Positions 11,544 through 22,273 of a DNA stretch of 64,000 bases are shown here, in pieces. The number at the start of each line of letters is the position of its first letter. Position 1 is the stretch's first letter. Under the pieces are notes generated by a model. That model had not been told where the DNA came from. It ran no database searches and saw only the letters and a program-made list of their open reading frames with translations. A program made the position numbers and the translations under genes. The DNA is from Podocnemis expansa (Eukaryota > Chordata > Testudines > Podocnemididae): NCBI GenBank assembly GCA_007922195.1, contig ML681964.1:1-64000 (forward strand). Direction: 5' to 3'.

Positions 11544-12585
11544 CAGGTGTGGCCATACTGCAGCTTATAAGCTGTATGCAGCTCTTCAAATAAAAAGTGC
11601 AGCTCATGGACGAGCACATCAGGGAAGGGCAGAACAGTCAGAGACAGGGGGGAGAAGCGTGGCATGGTCAGGGACTGCAGGCAAGCGTGGCATGGTCAGA
11701 GCTGGCAGGGAAGTCGCAGCCTGGTCAGACAGGAGGGAGTGCAGCATGGTCAGGGTCGGCATGGAAGTGGCAGCATGTTTGGGGACAGCAGAGAGGCACG
11801 GCACTCTCAGAGACGTGGGGAAAGTGCAGCTTAGTCAAAGCTGGCAGGGAAGCACGGCATGGTCAGAGAGGGGTGGGAGGGAGTGTGGCATGGTCGAAGC
11901 CAGCAGGGAAGCAGGAGCATGGTCAGGGACAAAGGGAGAAGTGCGGCATGGCAGGGGACAGCAGAGAAGCAGCTGCATGGTCAGAAACCAGTGGGGGACC
12001 GGGGGGCAGCGTGCTTGGGGAGGCTGCAGCATGTTTAGATTTTCTCATAGGCCCTAATGCAGTTTACTTGTTGTTAAAATAAAATCAAGTCCTAAACATG
12101 ATGTGGAATAATGAGAAATGAAAATACAGAGGAGAAAAGTTTAAAACTGACTGTAGATTATTCTCAATTTTTGGCACAACTTACTGCTGTGAAGCATTGT
12201 ATTCCACAATGAAATTTGTTAAATCAAAACATTATGCAATACTTAGGGATCAGCACCTGAGAGAGCTTTTACATACTGCATTGACAAGTTACCACCCAGA
12301 TTTTAAAAAACTGACCACTAGCCTGCAGTGTTCTACATCCAGCAACAGGTAAGTTTTTACTGTATAGGCCTAGTTTTCAAGGTAACCTTAAGTAATTATT
12401 AGAATTTGGCATCAGTAGGATCAATATTTGCCCTGTTTTTACAATAAAATTAAATGTGCAATGAATTTTAAGCTTAGTAATTTTGGAGTAAGTAAAAGTA
12501 TGTAGTTATATGCCTCAGTGTGGCTCTCGAAGGTTTAATTATCGACTTGTGTGGCTCTTGAGTTCCATAAGTTTGCCCACCCCTG
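11544..12585. mobile_element. hAT element (CAGGTGTGGCCA / TTGCCCACCCCTG ends)
   Basis: A 1042-bp element with inverted ends and near-perfect 8-bp flanks GTTTACAG (11536-11543) and GTTTAAAG (12586-12593). There is no transposase frame. It holds a minisatellite at 11657-12000. The flanks have TA at the centre. Confidence 0.85.
11657..12000. repeat. Minisatellite, about 28-bp unit, about 12 copies
   Basis: Degenerate units of the form GCRTGGCATGGTCAGAG followed by CTGGCAGGGAA repeat across the interval inside a hAT element. Three of the six frames stay open, giving serine/tryptophan/glycine-rich translations of 60-174 residues that are repeat artefacts. Confidence 0.88.
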
Positions 12586-12593
12586 GTTTAAAG

Positions 12594-13429
12594 TCCAATC
12601 TACTCACATTTTGCACAAAGAGCAGATAGGGCATGTCAATCTTTCACACATCCTTTGTGCACTGTGTATGAAGGGGCTAATCAGACCCACGAAATGGTGA
12701 CCAAAGGGGGCATGAAGCTACTTTAATGGAAACAGAATGCTACCATGTGACAGACAAGGACAGAGAGTATTTTACTAACTGAGATCAGAAGAAAGCGATT
12801 CCATCTATTCACTGGGCAAGTCCTGGTGTTGCACTATCATAAATCTTACACCTGGCACCTAAAGAATCCTTTTAAAGTTTGCAAATATTTTGATACTTTG
12901 TTTCCAACATCCTCCTCTGTTCTGGTGACCTATAACATTCTATCATTAGAACTGTCAAATTCCAGGTTACTCATCTTTAATAACTGCTTCAAGTAAGCTG
13001 GGGATAAAACAAAGCAACAATACAGTGTCACAGTGCAAATAAAGCATTAAAACAATGGGGCTGTTCAGACTGAAGTGTTTATCAAATTCAGAAAGGTTGT
13101 TATAGATTAACCATCCAGTAACCACAAGAACAAAAGTCCATGGTGCCATTAAAAAAAATGCACCGTACTTCAAGACGATTGCAGTACATGCAGTCCTGGA
13201 ATTATTGAACAACAATAATGTATTGTGTAGGTCTTACTATGTAGACTAGGCCAGATGCCATAACAGTTCTTATCCCAGCGGAGGCAAGTAAGACAATACA
13301 ATAGAGCAAAGGTTAGAGTGTTTTTAAAAAGTCTACACTGCATTAGCGCAATATCATTATCAGTTATTAACTGGACTGGATTGTGTAATAAGAGAATTTA
13401 TGCTTAACTGTGATAATACTATTTTGTAG
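12594..13429. other. No recognised feature
   Basis: I see no gene or repeat. The minus-strand open frame at 12967-13215 is hydrophobic but lacks any recognisable family motif. Confidence 0.4.
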
Positions 13430-13590
13430 TTCTGTAGCACTTTATACCTAAGGATCCCAAAACATTTGGCAAACGTGAATGAATTAAGACTTACTCCACT
13501 TGTGAAGTACAAATGGTAACCTATTCTCCTCTTTGTACAGATGGAGACTGAGGTACAGAACCTTTGAATGGCTTGCATCTTGCCAAGTTC
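13430..13590. repeat. MIR-like or CORE-SINE-like relic
   Basis: Contains TTTGTACAGATGGAGACTGA followed by a GGTACAGAACC segment, resembling the widespread MIR core (TTTTACAGATGAGGAAACTG). Upstream text of the type AGCACTTTATACC fits the same class. Strongly diverged. Confidence 0.45.
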
Positions 13591-13594
13591 CAAA

Positions 13595-13745
13595 GGGACA
13601 GCCGTATTAGTCTAATTCAGCAAAACAAGCAAGGAGTTCTGTGGCACGTGAAGACTAACAAATTTATTTATCACATGAGCTTTCATGGGAGGAAATTACA
13701 CTTCCTCATGAAGATCCTGATATGAGAGGAGTTGAGTAGTCAAAG
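13595..13745 (-). mobile_element. Penelope-like element tail
   Basis: Minus-strand copy of the tail: a CAGCCGTATTAGTCTA segment, then CAAGCAAGGAGTTCTGTGGC, AAGACTAACAAATTTATTTA and a diverged hairpin region. Body sequence is absent. Confidence 0.8.
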
Positions 13746-13834
13746 CCCTAAGATTAAGCTCCAGACAGGTAAAGCCTGGAAATGACTGTGAATTAGGCCT
13801 TAGCTCAGAAAAGAAAGGCTGGGAGCTCCCTGTC

Positions 13835-14040
13835 AATTTCAAAAGGATAGCCGTGTTAGTCTAGTCCAGTAAAAAAACAACAAGTAGCTGTGTGGCACTT
13901 TAAGACTAACAGATTTATTTTTTGCATGAACTTTCGTGGGAGAAGATCCCACTTCCTCAGATGCTTCGAAGATGGGTGAACTTACAGAAAGGAATGAAAC
14001 TAAATGCAAGGGGGTGTAAAACATAGGATCAGGTCCCTGC
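13835..14040 (-). mobile_element. Penelope-like element tail with hammerhead-like hairpin
   Basis: A second minus-strand tail about 90 bp further on. It keeps TGTGGCACTTTAAGACTAAC and an intact 6-bp hairpin GTGGGAgaagaTCCCAC at 13936-13952, followed by the inner tail to about 14040. On the minus strand the box reads CTGAGGA-hairpin-GAAA. A tandem, same-strand arrangement with the tail at 13595. Confidence 0.82.
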
Positions 14041-15104
14041 CTAATGGAAAAAAAGACAGTTAACTGGGGTTAGGGCCTGGAGAGCCAATGTGTACCCACT
14101 AAACATTCTGGACCCTCAGCTCAGCAGCAGAGTGATTTAATTATCTCAAAACTGAGTAAATTCTTAGGAACTCCTAAAGAAGAGAGAGGAAAAAAAGAGG
14201 CAGAGTCTGACAGTGACTACTGGCCATGAGAAAGGTGCTCAGGAAGTGATTGGCCCTGTTACAACCTGTAATATTTGCACATACCCAATGCATGATGCAG
14301 TGTGCACACCCTATAAAAACGTGGGATTTGCCACACTGAACTTGATCATTGGTCCATCAAGTTTCACACCCTGGCTCTGGCAGCTGCCAATGTGTAATGC
14401 TTCAGAGAAAGTCCTTAATGCATTTGGCTAACTGTGAAATACTGTGCCTGTGAAATATAAGGGAACATATATATTCCTCTGCATCTGAAAGATACTCAGA
14501 AATAATATGGATAAAAGGAATATAACTGGTATATACTGAGACACCTATCATCCTTAACATTAGCTACAAGTAGAATCTTTTAATAATTAAGATTATGAAC
14601 TTGGCACAAGGTCTAGAATTAATTGACTTGATACCCATGTAAAAGCGTCCTAATAGCTGACAAAGATTCCCATCTAGTCAGTTTCTAATTGCATACAGAG
14701 AAATAAACTGTGTGTATTTATTATTTATTACAGGTTGTCAGTAATGAAGATTTATTAAACCCTGCTGAGTTAACTCTGAGTTAACTGCTTTATCATTTGC
14801 TGGTACCAAAACTGTTATAATGTGAAAATATTGAGTGAAGGCATGTTTTTGAGTCCTTAAAACATTTCTCTTTTGAGATAAGTGAAGTTATGACAGTTCT
14901 CATCCATATAAAAGCTAATTCTGCATAGTTATGTTGAATGGAGAATATGTGTTTGCAGGACTGATGCAAAAATGTCAATTTTGTCTGTAGAAATTTAAAT
15001 GTGAAACTGATTCTTTATTACTTTCTTCATTTACTGAAAAGTTTAAACATATAGACATAGAACAGGCTGTGGGGTAAAATTTCAAAAGCACCTAAGTGAC
15101 AGCA
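14041..15104. other. No recognised feature
   Basis: AT-rich sequence. Short frames carry no motif. Confidence 0.45.
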
Positions 15105-15518
15105 AGAGGGATATGTCTACACTACAGGGCTCGGTTAAGCCGGCTTAATAAAGTCTGCTTAAAGTAGACTTTATTAAGCCGGCTTAGCACGTCCACACTC
15201 AAAATGCCAGGAGACTTCCCACGTCCACACCAGCAGCTGCTAGGTTGCCCTAGGAGTGGTGTATTATGGGTACCTGGCCCACAGTGCACCACAGCTGTGG
15301 TGCCCTCTCTTCTGGCCACTCCTTTACTACAGGAAGTGAGTGACCACACCACCCTCCATACTGTGTGTGGCAATAGGGAGCCCAGGAAGGCCAGAAGCCT
15401 GACATAGCCCAGCGATGTGCCAGCGCAGCACTCCACACCCTCCCTGTGTTCCCAGACTCCTCCGGCTCTGGAACAGGTGCTGCAGGGCAACTTCCAGCAC
15501 AGGGGCAGGGTGCAGCAG

Positions 15519-15900
15519 TTGTTAAGACTTAAACACCAGGAAACAGCACATAGAGGAAGGTGAAATCAAATCACCTGTTATAATGGGGAAAAAAAATCCA
15601 CAGTCAGGATTTAATCCTGCTTTCACACAATCTAATCTAAAAGAAATAGCAACATTCTTTCTTTCTTTCTATGTGCTATTTCCCAGTGTTTGAATCTTAA
15701 CAACTGCTTTGATTTGCTGTTAGACTGTGACCTGATCCTATGTCTGACACTCCACTGCATTTATTTCCTACCAATGTGTAAATTCTCCCATCTTTAAATT
15801 ATCTGATGAAGTGGAATTTTTCTCCCATGAAAGCTCATCCAATAAATAAATTTGTTAGTCTTAAACAGTGCCTCTGGACTCCTTGTTTGTTTTACAACAA
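15519..15900 (+). mobile_element. Internally deleted Penelope-like element with inverted ends
   Basis: 15519-15556 (GTTAAGACTTAAACACC to GCACATAGAG) is inverted relative to 15669-15707. The rest is the forward tail: CTGATGA at 15805-15820, a hairpin region, CATGAAAGCTCAT, then AATAAATTTGTTAGTC. No coding sequence remains. Confidence 0.75.
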
Positions 15901-15904
15901 TATC

Positions 15905-16275
15905 AGGGGGGTCCTTTGAGAAGGGGAGACACACAGGGTTGGTCAGAGAGGGGGAGAGACAGGCAGGGTCAGGTGGAAAAGGGTAAGGGGGAGACAGGGG
16001 TTTGGGCAGAGAAGGGGGAGACACCCAGAGTCGGGCAGAGAAGGGCAAGGAGGAGACACACAGTTTTGGGCAGAGAAGGGGGAGACACTGAGGACTGGGC
16101 TGAGAAGGAGTGAGACAAGCAGGGACAGGCTAAGAATGGGGGAGACATGCGGGGTCAGGCAAAGCACAGGGGAGACATGCAGGGTCAGGCAAAGAACAGG
16201 GGAGACGTGGGGTCAGGCTAAGAATGGGGGAGACATGCAGAGCGGGCTGAGAATGGGGGAAATGCCACGTCAGGC
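15905..16275. repeat. Minisatellite, about 33-37-bp unit
   Basis: Roughly ten units of the form GGGGGAGACATGCAGGGTCAGGCAAAGAA. G-rich on the plus strand. It lies inside the palindromic element and directly after the Penelope fragment. Confidence 0.85.
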
Positions 16276-16657
16276 TGTGATGCCCGGTCCGGCTCTGAAC
16301 GAGGGAGATCAGACAGGGAACATGGGGAGCTTGGCTGTGGTCCACACAGGTGGGAACGCTCCCAGCTGTGTTGTGCCTTCTAGCTAGCCTCCATCCCCAT
16401 GTCTTCTGTGGTTGGGAGGCCAATTAAGTCGACTTAAGGCAACTTCCCCTCCACATTGCCTTAAGTCGACTTAATAAAGTTGACTTAACTGTAAAGTCGA
16501 CTTTATAAGCAGAAGTAATAAAGTCGACTTTACCTGATGCTAAAGTTGACTTTATTTCCCTGCAATGTAGACAGGGCTTTGTTTAAGTCGACTTAAGGGC
16601 CCTTAAGTTGACTTAAACACACAGTGTAGACATACCCAAGGAGAGCAAGCTCCCAAG

Positions 16658-17065
16658 TAGGGTAACCAGCTGTCCCAGATTTTTAGGGACACTCCCCGAT
16701 TTAGGTACTCTGGGCCTGGTAATAACTCATCCTCATAAATGGCCCCAGTTGGTTTTGTCACCAAACAATGGCTTAAAAATGAAGGAAAATTGTAATAAAC
16801 AAATATGACACAACACAAATAATAAAATGTAACCTCTGTACTACATTTCAGATTTTACTTGTATTTTACCCAGCCGGAGCACAGAAGGTTGCTCCCAGCT
16901 TCCAGGGACTTGGGCAGCTGCTGTCTGCCTTCCCACTGGGGATGGGCAGGACATGGGCAGCTGCTGCCTGCCCAGCTTCCCAAGAAGCTGGCAGCTGCCA
17001 CCCAGTGCCCCAGAACTGGGAAATCAGAGGTCCCTAGAAATCATTCAAAAAATCTGGTCAGCCTA
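16658..17065. mobile_element. hAT-like element (TAGGGTAACCAGCTG / CTGGTCAGCCTA ends)
   Basis: A perfect 8-bp duplication CTCCCAAG (16650-16657 and 17066-17073) surrounds inverted ends. The interior has repeated GGGCAGCTGCTG-type GC-rich blocks. The element at 60559 has similar ends. Confidence 0.9.
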
Positions 17066-17089
17066 CTCCCAAGTCTCTTCTGAAAGTGG

Positions 17090-17410
17090 GACGTAGGGTA
17101 GGTCTGTACTCCAAGAAAAGGCCTGCAGCAGTGCGTCTTAGACTACAGGTCAGTCAACTGACTCAGGTTCACAGAACTCATGCTGTGGGGCTAAAAATAG
17201 CAGGGTAAAAGTTTGGGCTCAGGCTGGAGTCTGAGCTCGGAGCCCCGCCCTCCCTTGCCAGGTTTCAAATCCCAGGCTTCAACCCAAGCCCAGACATTTA
17301 CACTGCTATTTTTAGGTCCAGAGCATGAGTCCAAGGCAGCTGGCCCAGGCTCAGAGACTCTCTACTATAAGGTAGGTTCGTCTGGTTTGTCTGTGTGCAG
17401 TGTTACCCGT
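17090..17410. repeat. Foldback element with arms of about 85 bp
   Basis: The left arm (from about 17145, containing GGGGCTAAAAATAGCAGGGT and TTTGGGCTCAGGCTG) is the diverged reverse complement of the right arm (about 17265-17355, with CACTGCTATTTTTAGGTCC). The outer left text AGGGTAGGTCTGTACTCCA resembles the GGGTATGTCTACACT terminus, so it may belong to the palindromic group. Confidence 0.65.
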
Positions 17411-18834
17411 AAACTTTATTTCAGGGCTAAATGAAAACAACGGCAGTGCCTCATGGCTGAACTTGCCCTTGCACATGTTTGGCACTAGTAAAATGGCAAT
17501 ACTCATAATCAAACAGACACACTTCTACCTTCTCTAAGTTCAGCACTGCAGTCCTCAAGTTCTGGATTTTGGAACAAAATTACTATGAAATAAATCAGGG
17601 AACTGTGTCCCAGTCATAGACTAGGACGCAGTTCCCTGATTTATTTCATAGGGATTTCGTATATTAGTCACAGTCTTGACTAACTTAAATAATTTCAGGC
17701 TGTATGTAAGTTTGCTGTTTCATTGTTCACCTCCTTTTCCACCAAACACTAAATATCACAAGCTTTGTGCCAAAACATAATTGAGAGAGCTGGCAACTGT
17801 GTTTCTCATGTAGGAAGAGACACAGAGAACATATCATGCCAGGCCTCAGCAATCTGTACTGACTGGCTCCTTGTTCACTAATGGAACCACTTCCAGATTT
17901 TGGTGCTGATTTAAACATTTAGGCCCACGCTGTCTCAAACCAACTCTCTGTCTGAGATCCGCCACAGCAACTGTGAACATACAGTAAACTGTATTTAAAA
18001 ATTTAAAGACAGAGTTGAGGTATAAATTCACAGGAAGCTGAGCCTTCTCAACAATGAGCCCAAGGCTCTGGATCCACCCCTATTCTCTCCACAAATAAAA
18101 GATTGGAAAGTGTTCCACTGTTACTATCCTTAAGTATGCTATAAGATGTACCTCTTCACCACAGCATGCACCAAAGAATCAAAAGGGAAAAAATGCTCAG
18201 CAGTAAGATCATTAACATCAGACTGCATTTATACTAAGAACAGTAGAGAATTTGATTGGCCTGTATTTATAATCCATATACAGAAAGTAACAACATGTAT
18301 TTTGAAATATTCTATCAGCACCTTTGTCTATCAGCCTCGACATTTAATTTTTTTTTAATTTTTATTATAAAAACCTTACTTCTTGTTGGCAGGTAGTACC
18401 TACAGATCAGAAGGCATAACTAGCGAGTAAAAAAGTGCTTCCCTTTTGATTATAAATATAGAATTGGAGCACACATGGGGCCTAATATGACAAGACAGAA
18501 AGGCACTGAAGGAACAGACTGAAGGAAAACTCCATGTAGTGACATTCACCCTGTTTTATTTTTCCAGTGGATATTAAAATAAAGTTCCAGTCAAATCTTC
18601 AAGCTTTATTTCACCTTCTGCTCAAGAGAATGTAACTAGTAGTGTCTAGACTTTAGAGTTAACTCGTCTGAAGTGGTGTAGTCCCTAATTTCTGGAATAT
18701 TGAAATCTGATTTATCATTAATTGATGGTAGTATAGGGGGTCACCATTCAAACTTCCAGAACTCAGGCCTCCACCTTGCTTCTACTCCAGCCACACAGTA
18801 GCCCTGAAAATAGGCCACTCAGCATGCAGCTGGA
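17411..18834. other. No recognised gene; contains one long hairpin
   Basis: Apart from the hairpin at 17583-17651, I see no repeat or coding feature here. Confidence 0.45.
17583..17651. repeat. Near-perfect 28-bp hairpin with 13-nt loop
   Basis: Arms 17583-17610 and 17624-17651 are reverse complements with a single T/G exception, which would be a wobble pair when transcribed on the plus strand. The loop is CAGTCATAGACTA. The 69-nt stem-loop has the size of a small pre-miRNA, but its near-perfect pairing fits a recent inverted duplication or a tiny foldback element equally well. No expression evidence is available. Confidence 0.85.
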
Positions 18835-18842
18835 TGGAAGAG

Positions 18843-19349
18843 CAGGGCTGTCCCTAGGGGGATGTGGGGCCCGGGGCAATTGGCCTGTGGGGGCCCCACC
18901 CAACTGTCCCCCTGCACTGAGGAGGTGCACTCCCACCCCTCCCCTGATCTGGGGTGGAGCAGGCTGGTCCAGAAGCTGGGCTCCACTCTCTTGCCTCGCC
19001 TCTGTGCCTGCCCTCCCCACCCCTAGGGAGGAGCAGCCGGCTAAGGGGAAGGGCAAGAGAACAGAGCCCAGCCTCTGGGCTGGCCTGCTCCACCCCTGGG
19101 CCGGCTGTTCCCTGCTCTCAGGACAGGGCAAGCTGGCCCAGAGCAGAGGCCAGCTCTGTTCTCTCACGCCCGCCAGTTCCCCATTGCCTTTGGCTCTGTG
19201 CTGAAAGCAGCAGGGAGGGGACAGCACAGCTGTGAGGGGCAGTAGTGTGGGCCCCATGCTGCCCTGCTCATGGCAGAACAGCATGGGGCCCACACAGCCG
19301 TGGGGCCGGGTCAGTTGCCCCTCTCACCCCCCCCCTGAGGACTGCCCTG
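18843..19349. mobile_element. GC-rich hAT element (CAGGGCTGTCC family)
   Basis: Ends CAGGGCTGTCCCTAGGGGG and GAGGACTGCCCTG are inverted. Flanks TGGAAGAG (18835-18842) and TGGAGTAG (19350-19357) match at 6 of 8. Paralogues at 21653-22180 and 53736-54211 share the subterminal GGGGCCCGGGGCAATTG. Its GC content opens long spurious frames on both strands. Confidence 0.85.
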
Positions 19350-19357
19350 TGGAGTAG

Positions 19358-19995
19358 GAAAAGGAAGACACAGAATCAGATTTGAGTCTTCAACATAAAA
19401 TTAAGGATTATGCTAAGGAAAATCTGAAACAGAAACAAAGCCAAGTCTTGAGCTTCCCATCTCGCACTGGTCATTAAAGATTTCTATCAAGGTAGACACC
19501 AATATGTCCTACTCACACCCACCAACAATAATCTAGACCTGTGTCTTATAGCTACACTATATATATGACTCAGCTGTTTGCTGACTATTACCAGTGATGG
19601 TCTAGCAAGGGTTTACTTGGCAGAATGTTGACAAACCTATTTTCAATAGATATAGGATCTCCTTCTTCCTGAGGAAGGTTCTTAACACTTTGCCTCCCAG
19701 GCTTTGAGCAGTGTACATCTCACGCCTGGTCAGAATGAAAAACCCAACTTGACAGTATGATTATACCAAACAATGGTCTTCTCCCTATGCTACAGATACA
19801 ATGACTGGACCGAGGAAATCAGGTTTATTTTACCCATTCAGTGACCAGGGCACACACCAACAATCCTCCTGTTTGTGTTAACAATGGAGACAACTGGAGC
19901 AGACACACAGTGAGGTCGTTGCAATGCACTTTCATTCTGTTATCTACGTCTTGCCCCCATTGTCCCCTAGGATTTGCACACTACTTTTCATTTAT
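19358..19995. other. No recognised feature
   Basis: No gene or repeat recognised. Confidence 0.4.
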
Positions 19996-20455
19996 AGATT
20001 TTTAAGGAAAGGATGGAGTACTGTGATCATCTAGTCCAGGGGCCTCAAACTCAAATCACTACGACGGCTGCATGAAGACTAGTGAAGGGCAGCATGAGGA
20101 CTAGTAAGTTAGCCCAAGGGCCGCAACAATAAAGTCTTTTCATACAACAACATTGCAAATATCAGTAAAAATATCGTCATTGCGGACCATAGGAAATAGC
20201 TTTAGGGGCTGCGTGCGGCCTATGGGCTGTGTGTTTGAGACCCTGATCTAGTCTGAACCACCTGCATAACACAGGTCCGTGAGGTTCACTTAGTAATTCC
20301 TGCGCCAAACCCATAGCTTCTGTTTGAGCTAGAGCTTTTAAAAAAACATCCAGTTTTGATTTTAAAATTTCAAATGATAAAGAATCCATTTGTTTTTTTC
20401 GGTTGGTTGGTTTTTTTTTTTCCTGGAACCCCTTCAGGAGGGTGTTAATAATCAC
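19996..20455 (-). mobile_element. CR1-like LINE 3' fragment, interrupted
   Basis: Reading on the minus strand gives the CR1-type 3' region: the GGTTCAGACTAGAT site, the GATCACAGTACTCC region and AAAACTGGATGTTTTTT upstream. It is split by a 209-bp hAT element. Family assignment is from remembered consensus text. Confidence 0.65.
20037..20245. mobile_element. Short hAT element (CAGGGGCCTCAAACTC family)
   Basis: Perfect duplication ATCTAGTC (20029-20036 and 20246-20253). Ends CAGGGGCCTCAAACTC and GTTTGAGACCCTG. Same family as 2877 and 35176. Its target is the GACTAGAT site of the CR1 tail read on the other strand. Confidence 0.92.
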
Positions 20456-20989
20456 AGTTAAAAGAACAGATGATAGAAAACTGACATTCCCTCCCCCAGC
20501 AGCCCATTTCCATAGAAATGTAAGATATTGGCACCAATCTGCAGACTGCTAGTATTTGGTTTTTCTGGCAGTGTATACATGTCCTTTGTTAACAAAAAGA
20601 AGTGCCCACAAGGAATGCCACAACTTAAATATGAACCTAAACACCACCAGAAAGCTGAAAAAAAGCTACTGAATTCCAGCTCAAGATATTTTTACCTTGG
20701 AATGTACCAGCCCCTGAGTTGATGGAATAAAGTCCCTCACTTGGTGCATATGCAAAAATAAAAAATTCCATTCTGAGTCTCAAAAAAGCATCAGTTCATA
20801 ATTCCCTGACGCTAAACCAGAACACAATACAGCCCATGCTGTTCTAATCCTCAGCGTTTTAAGAGTTTCCTCAGATGTCTATACAGCCTATTATGCCTAG
20901 AAGGTTCCAGCTCCTGAGCCGTGCAGCACTTCCAGACACAGCCTCAGGAAGTGTTATATCCTTTAACCTAGGCTGTGCTTGGCACTACA
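20456..20989. other. No recognised feature
   Basis: No gene or repeat recognised. Confidence 0.4.
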
Positions 20990-21093
20990 TAGAATCAGAG
21001 AAATGTAGGGCTGGAAGAGACCTGGAAGGCCATCTAGTCCTTCCCCCCATGCTGAAGCAGGAATAAGTAATTATGCCAGGTGTTAATCTAACC

Positions 21094-22273
21094 CAGTGGT
21101 TCCCAACATGTGGCCTAGGGGCCAAAAGTGGTCCATGAGGGCTTTCAGAATAGCCTGTGGCTCTCCTCCTGCTGGGCTGCAGAATGGAGTTGCTGCCTAA
21201 GGACCCAGGGAGATTTCATTTTCACAAGTGCTACCAGACTGGTGCAAGCTCCTTGCTGCAGCCAAGGGAATGGGAGATCAGTGTTCCTGATGACCTGGGT
21301 GTAGAAGGAGCATGGCAAAGTCCTCCACCCAGGTCCACAGAATGGGGGGTCACTGCAGGAGCCAGAGAGAAGGGACATGAGCACTCCCCTCCCTCGACTC
21401 CAGCAGAGAACAAAGTGCTCTTCTTGGATCCTGATGTCTTGGGGTCTGTGTTGGAGTCAGAGGAAGGAGAGAACTGATTTTCTGTACCCCTGACTGTAAA
21501 AAGGAGCCACTGCCTAGGGCCCAGGTAGAGCACACAAGGCTATAGGATGCATGCAGTTTCCAACCTACAGCCAGGGAAATAAGAGCTCTGAGAGCAGGCT
21601 GCCTCCTCACTGAAAAACTTCCATCAGGCTGCAGTGGGATAGGAGGTAGGGGCAGGGCTCTCCCTAGGAGAGTGCGGGGCCCAGGGCGAATCATCCTTGA
21701 GGGGCCCCCACTCAGGGTCCCCCCAGCAGTGAGGGCGGGGCCATCCAGTCCAGGGGAGGAGCAGGCCCCTTCGCCCCTGTGCTGGCTGTCCCATGCCAGG
21801 AGGTGGCTCAGCGCCCCTCATCTCCCCCCCCCCCCCGCCACGCACACTGCTTTCGGCTCTGTGATGGAGCAGCAGGGAGGAGGCAGGAGGCAGCACAGCT
21901 GGGGCAGGGGGTAGCTGTACAGGCCCTGCACTGCCTCCCGCCCTCTCCTTGCTGCTCCAGCACAGAGCTGAAAGCAATACACTTGGCAGAGGGGTGGGGG
22001 GAGACCGGGAGTGCTGAGCCTGGTGCTTCTTTTGGCCAGCTAGCCCAGTCCCCACCATGGGGGGGGGGAAGCAATGCGGGCCCCGTACTGCCCTGCTTGG
22101 CATGACAGTGTGGGGCGTCCAGAACTGTGGGGCCCAGGGTGATCGTCCCTCTTGCCCCCCACCCCCGAGGGACGGCCCTGGGTAGGGGGAAGCTACTGGC
22201 ATAGACTGGTGGCCCTTCAGGGCTGTAAAAATGATATCTGTAGCCTTTGAGCCAAAAAGGTTGGGAACCACTG
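21094..22273. mobile_element. hAT element (CAGTGGTTCCCAAC ends), with another hAT inside
   Basis: Ends CAGTGGTTCCCAACATG and GGTTGGGAACCACTG are inverted. Flanks ATCTAACC (21086-21093) and ATCTAGCC (22274-22281) match at 7 of 8. The right subterminal region is the reverse complement of the left end of the element at 30843 (GGCTCAAGGGCC type). No transposase frame. Confidence 0.9.
21653..22180. mobile_element. GC-rich hAT element nested in another hAT
   Basis: Perfect 8-bp duplication GGTAGGGG (21645-21652 and 22181-22188). Ends CAGGGCTCTCCCTAGG and GGGACGGCCCTG. A paralogue of 18843 and 53736. It is the innermost level of a three-deep nest with CR1. Confidence 0.93.

Larger units (their letters stand above)
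15108..16637. mobile_element. Long palindromic DNA element, GGGATATGTCTACACT ends
   Basis: The left end GGGATATGTCTACACTACA and right end GTGTAGACATACCC are inverted. The left side carries TTAAGCCGGCTTAA palindromes (15134-15190). The right side (16425-16620) carries at least seven TTAAGTCGACTTAA or AAAGTCGACTTT variants. The middle holds a Penelope-like fragment and a minisatellite. Flanking trinucleotides (AGA, AAG) do not match cleanly, so the duplication is uncertain. Confidence 0.72.

Noticed and set aside
11533..12057. 174- and 161-codon tryptophan/serine-rich frames
   Set aside because: They are translations of the 28-bp minisatellite in a hAT element.
17583..17651. Calling the hairpin a microRNA gene
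   Set aside because: No expression or conservation evidence; near-perfect pairing also fits a young inverted duplication.
18763..19293. 176- and 142-codon frames on opposite strands
   Set aside because: They fall in a GC-rich hAT element with defined ends.
21624..22271. 215-codon minus-strand frame
   Set aside because: It covers a nested pair of hAT elements; proline/serine-rich by composition only.
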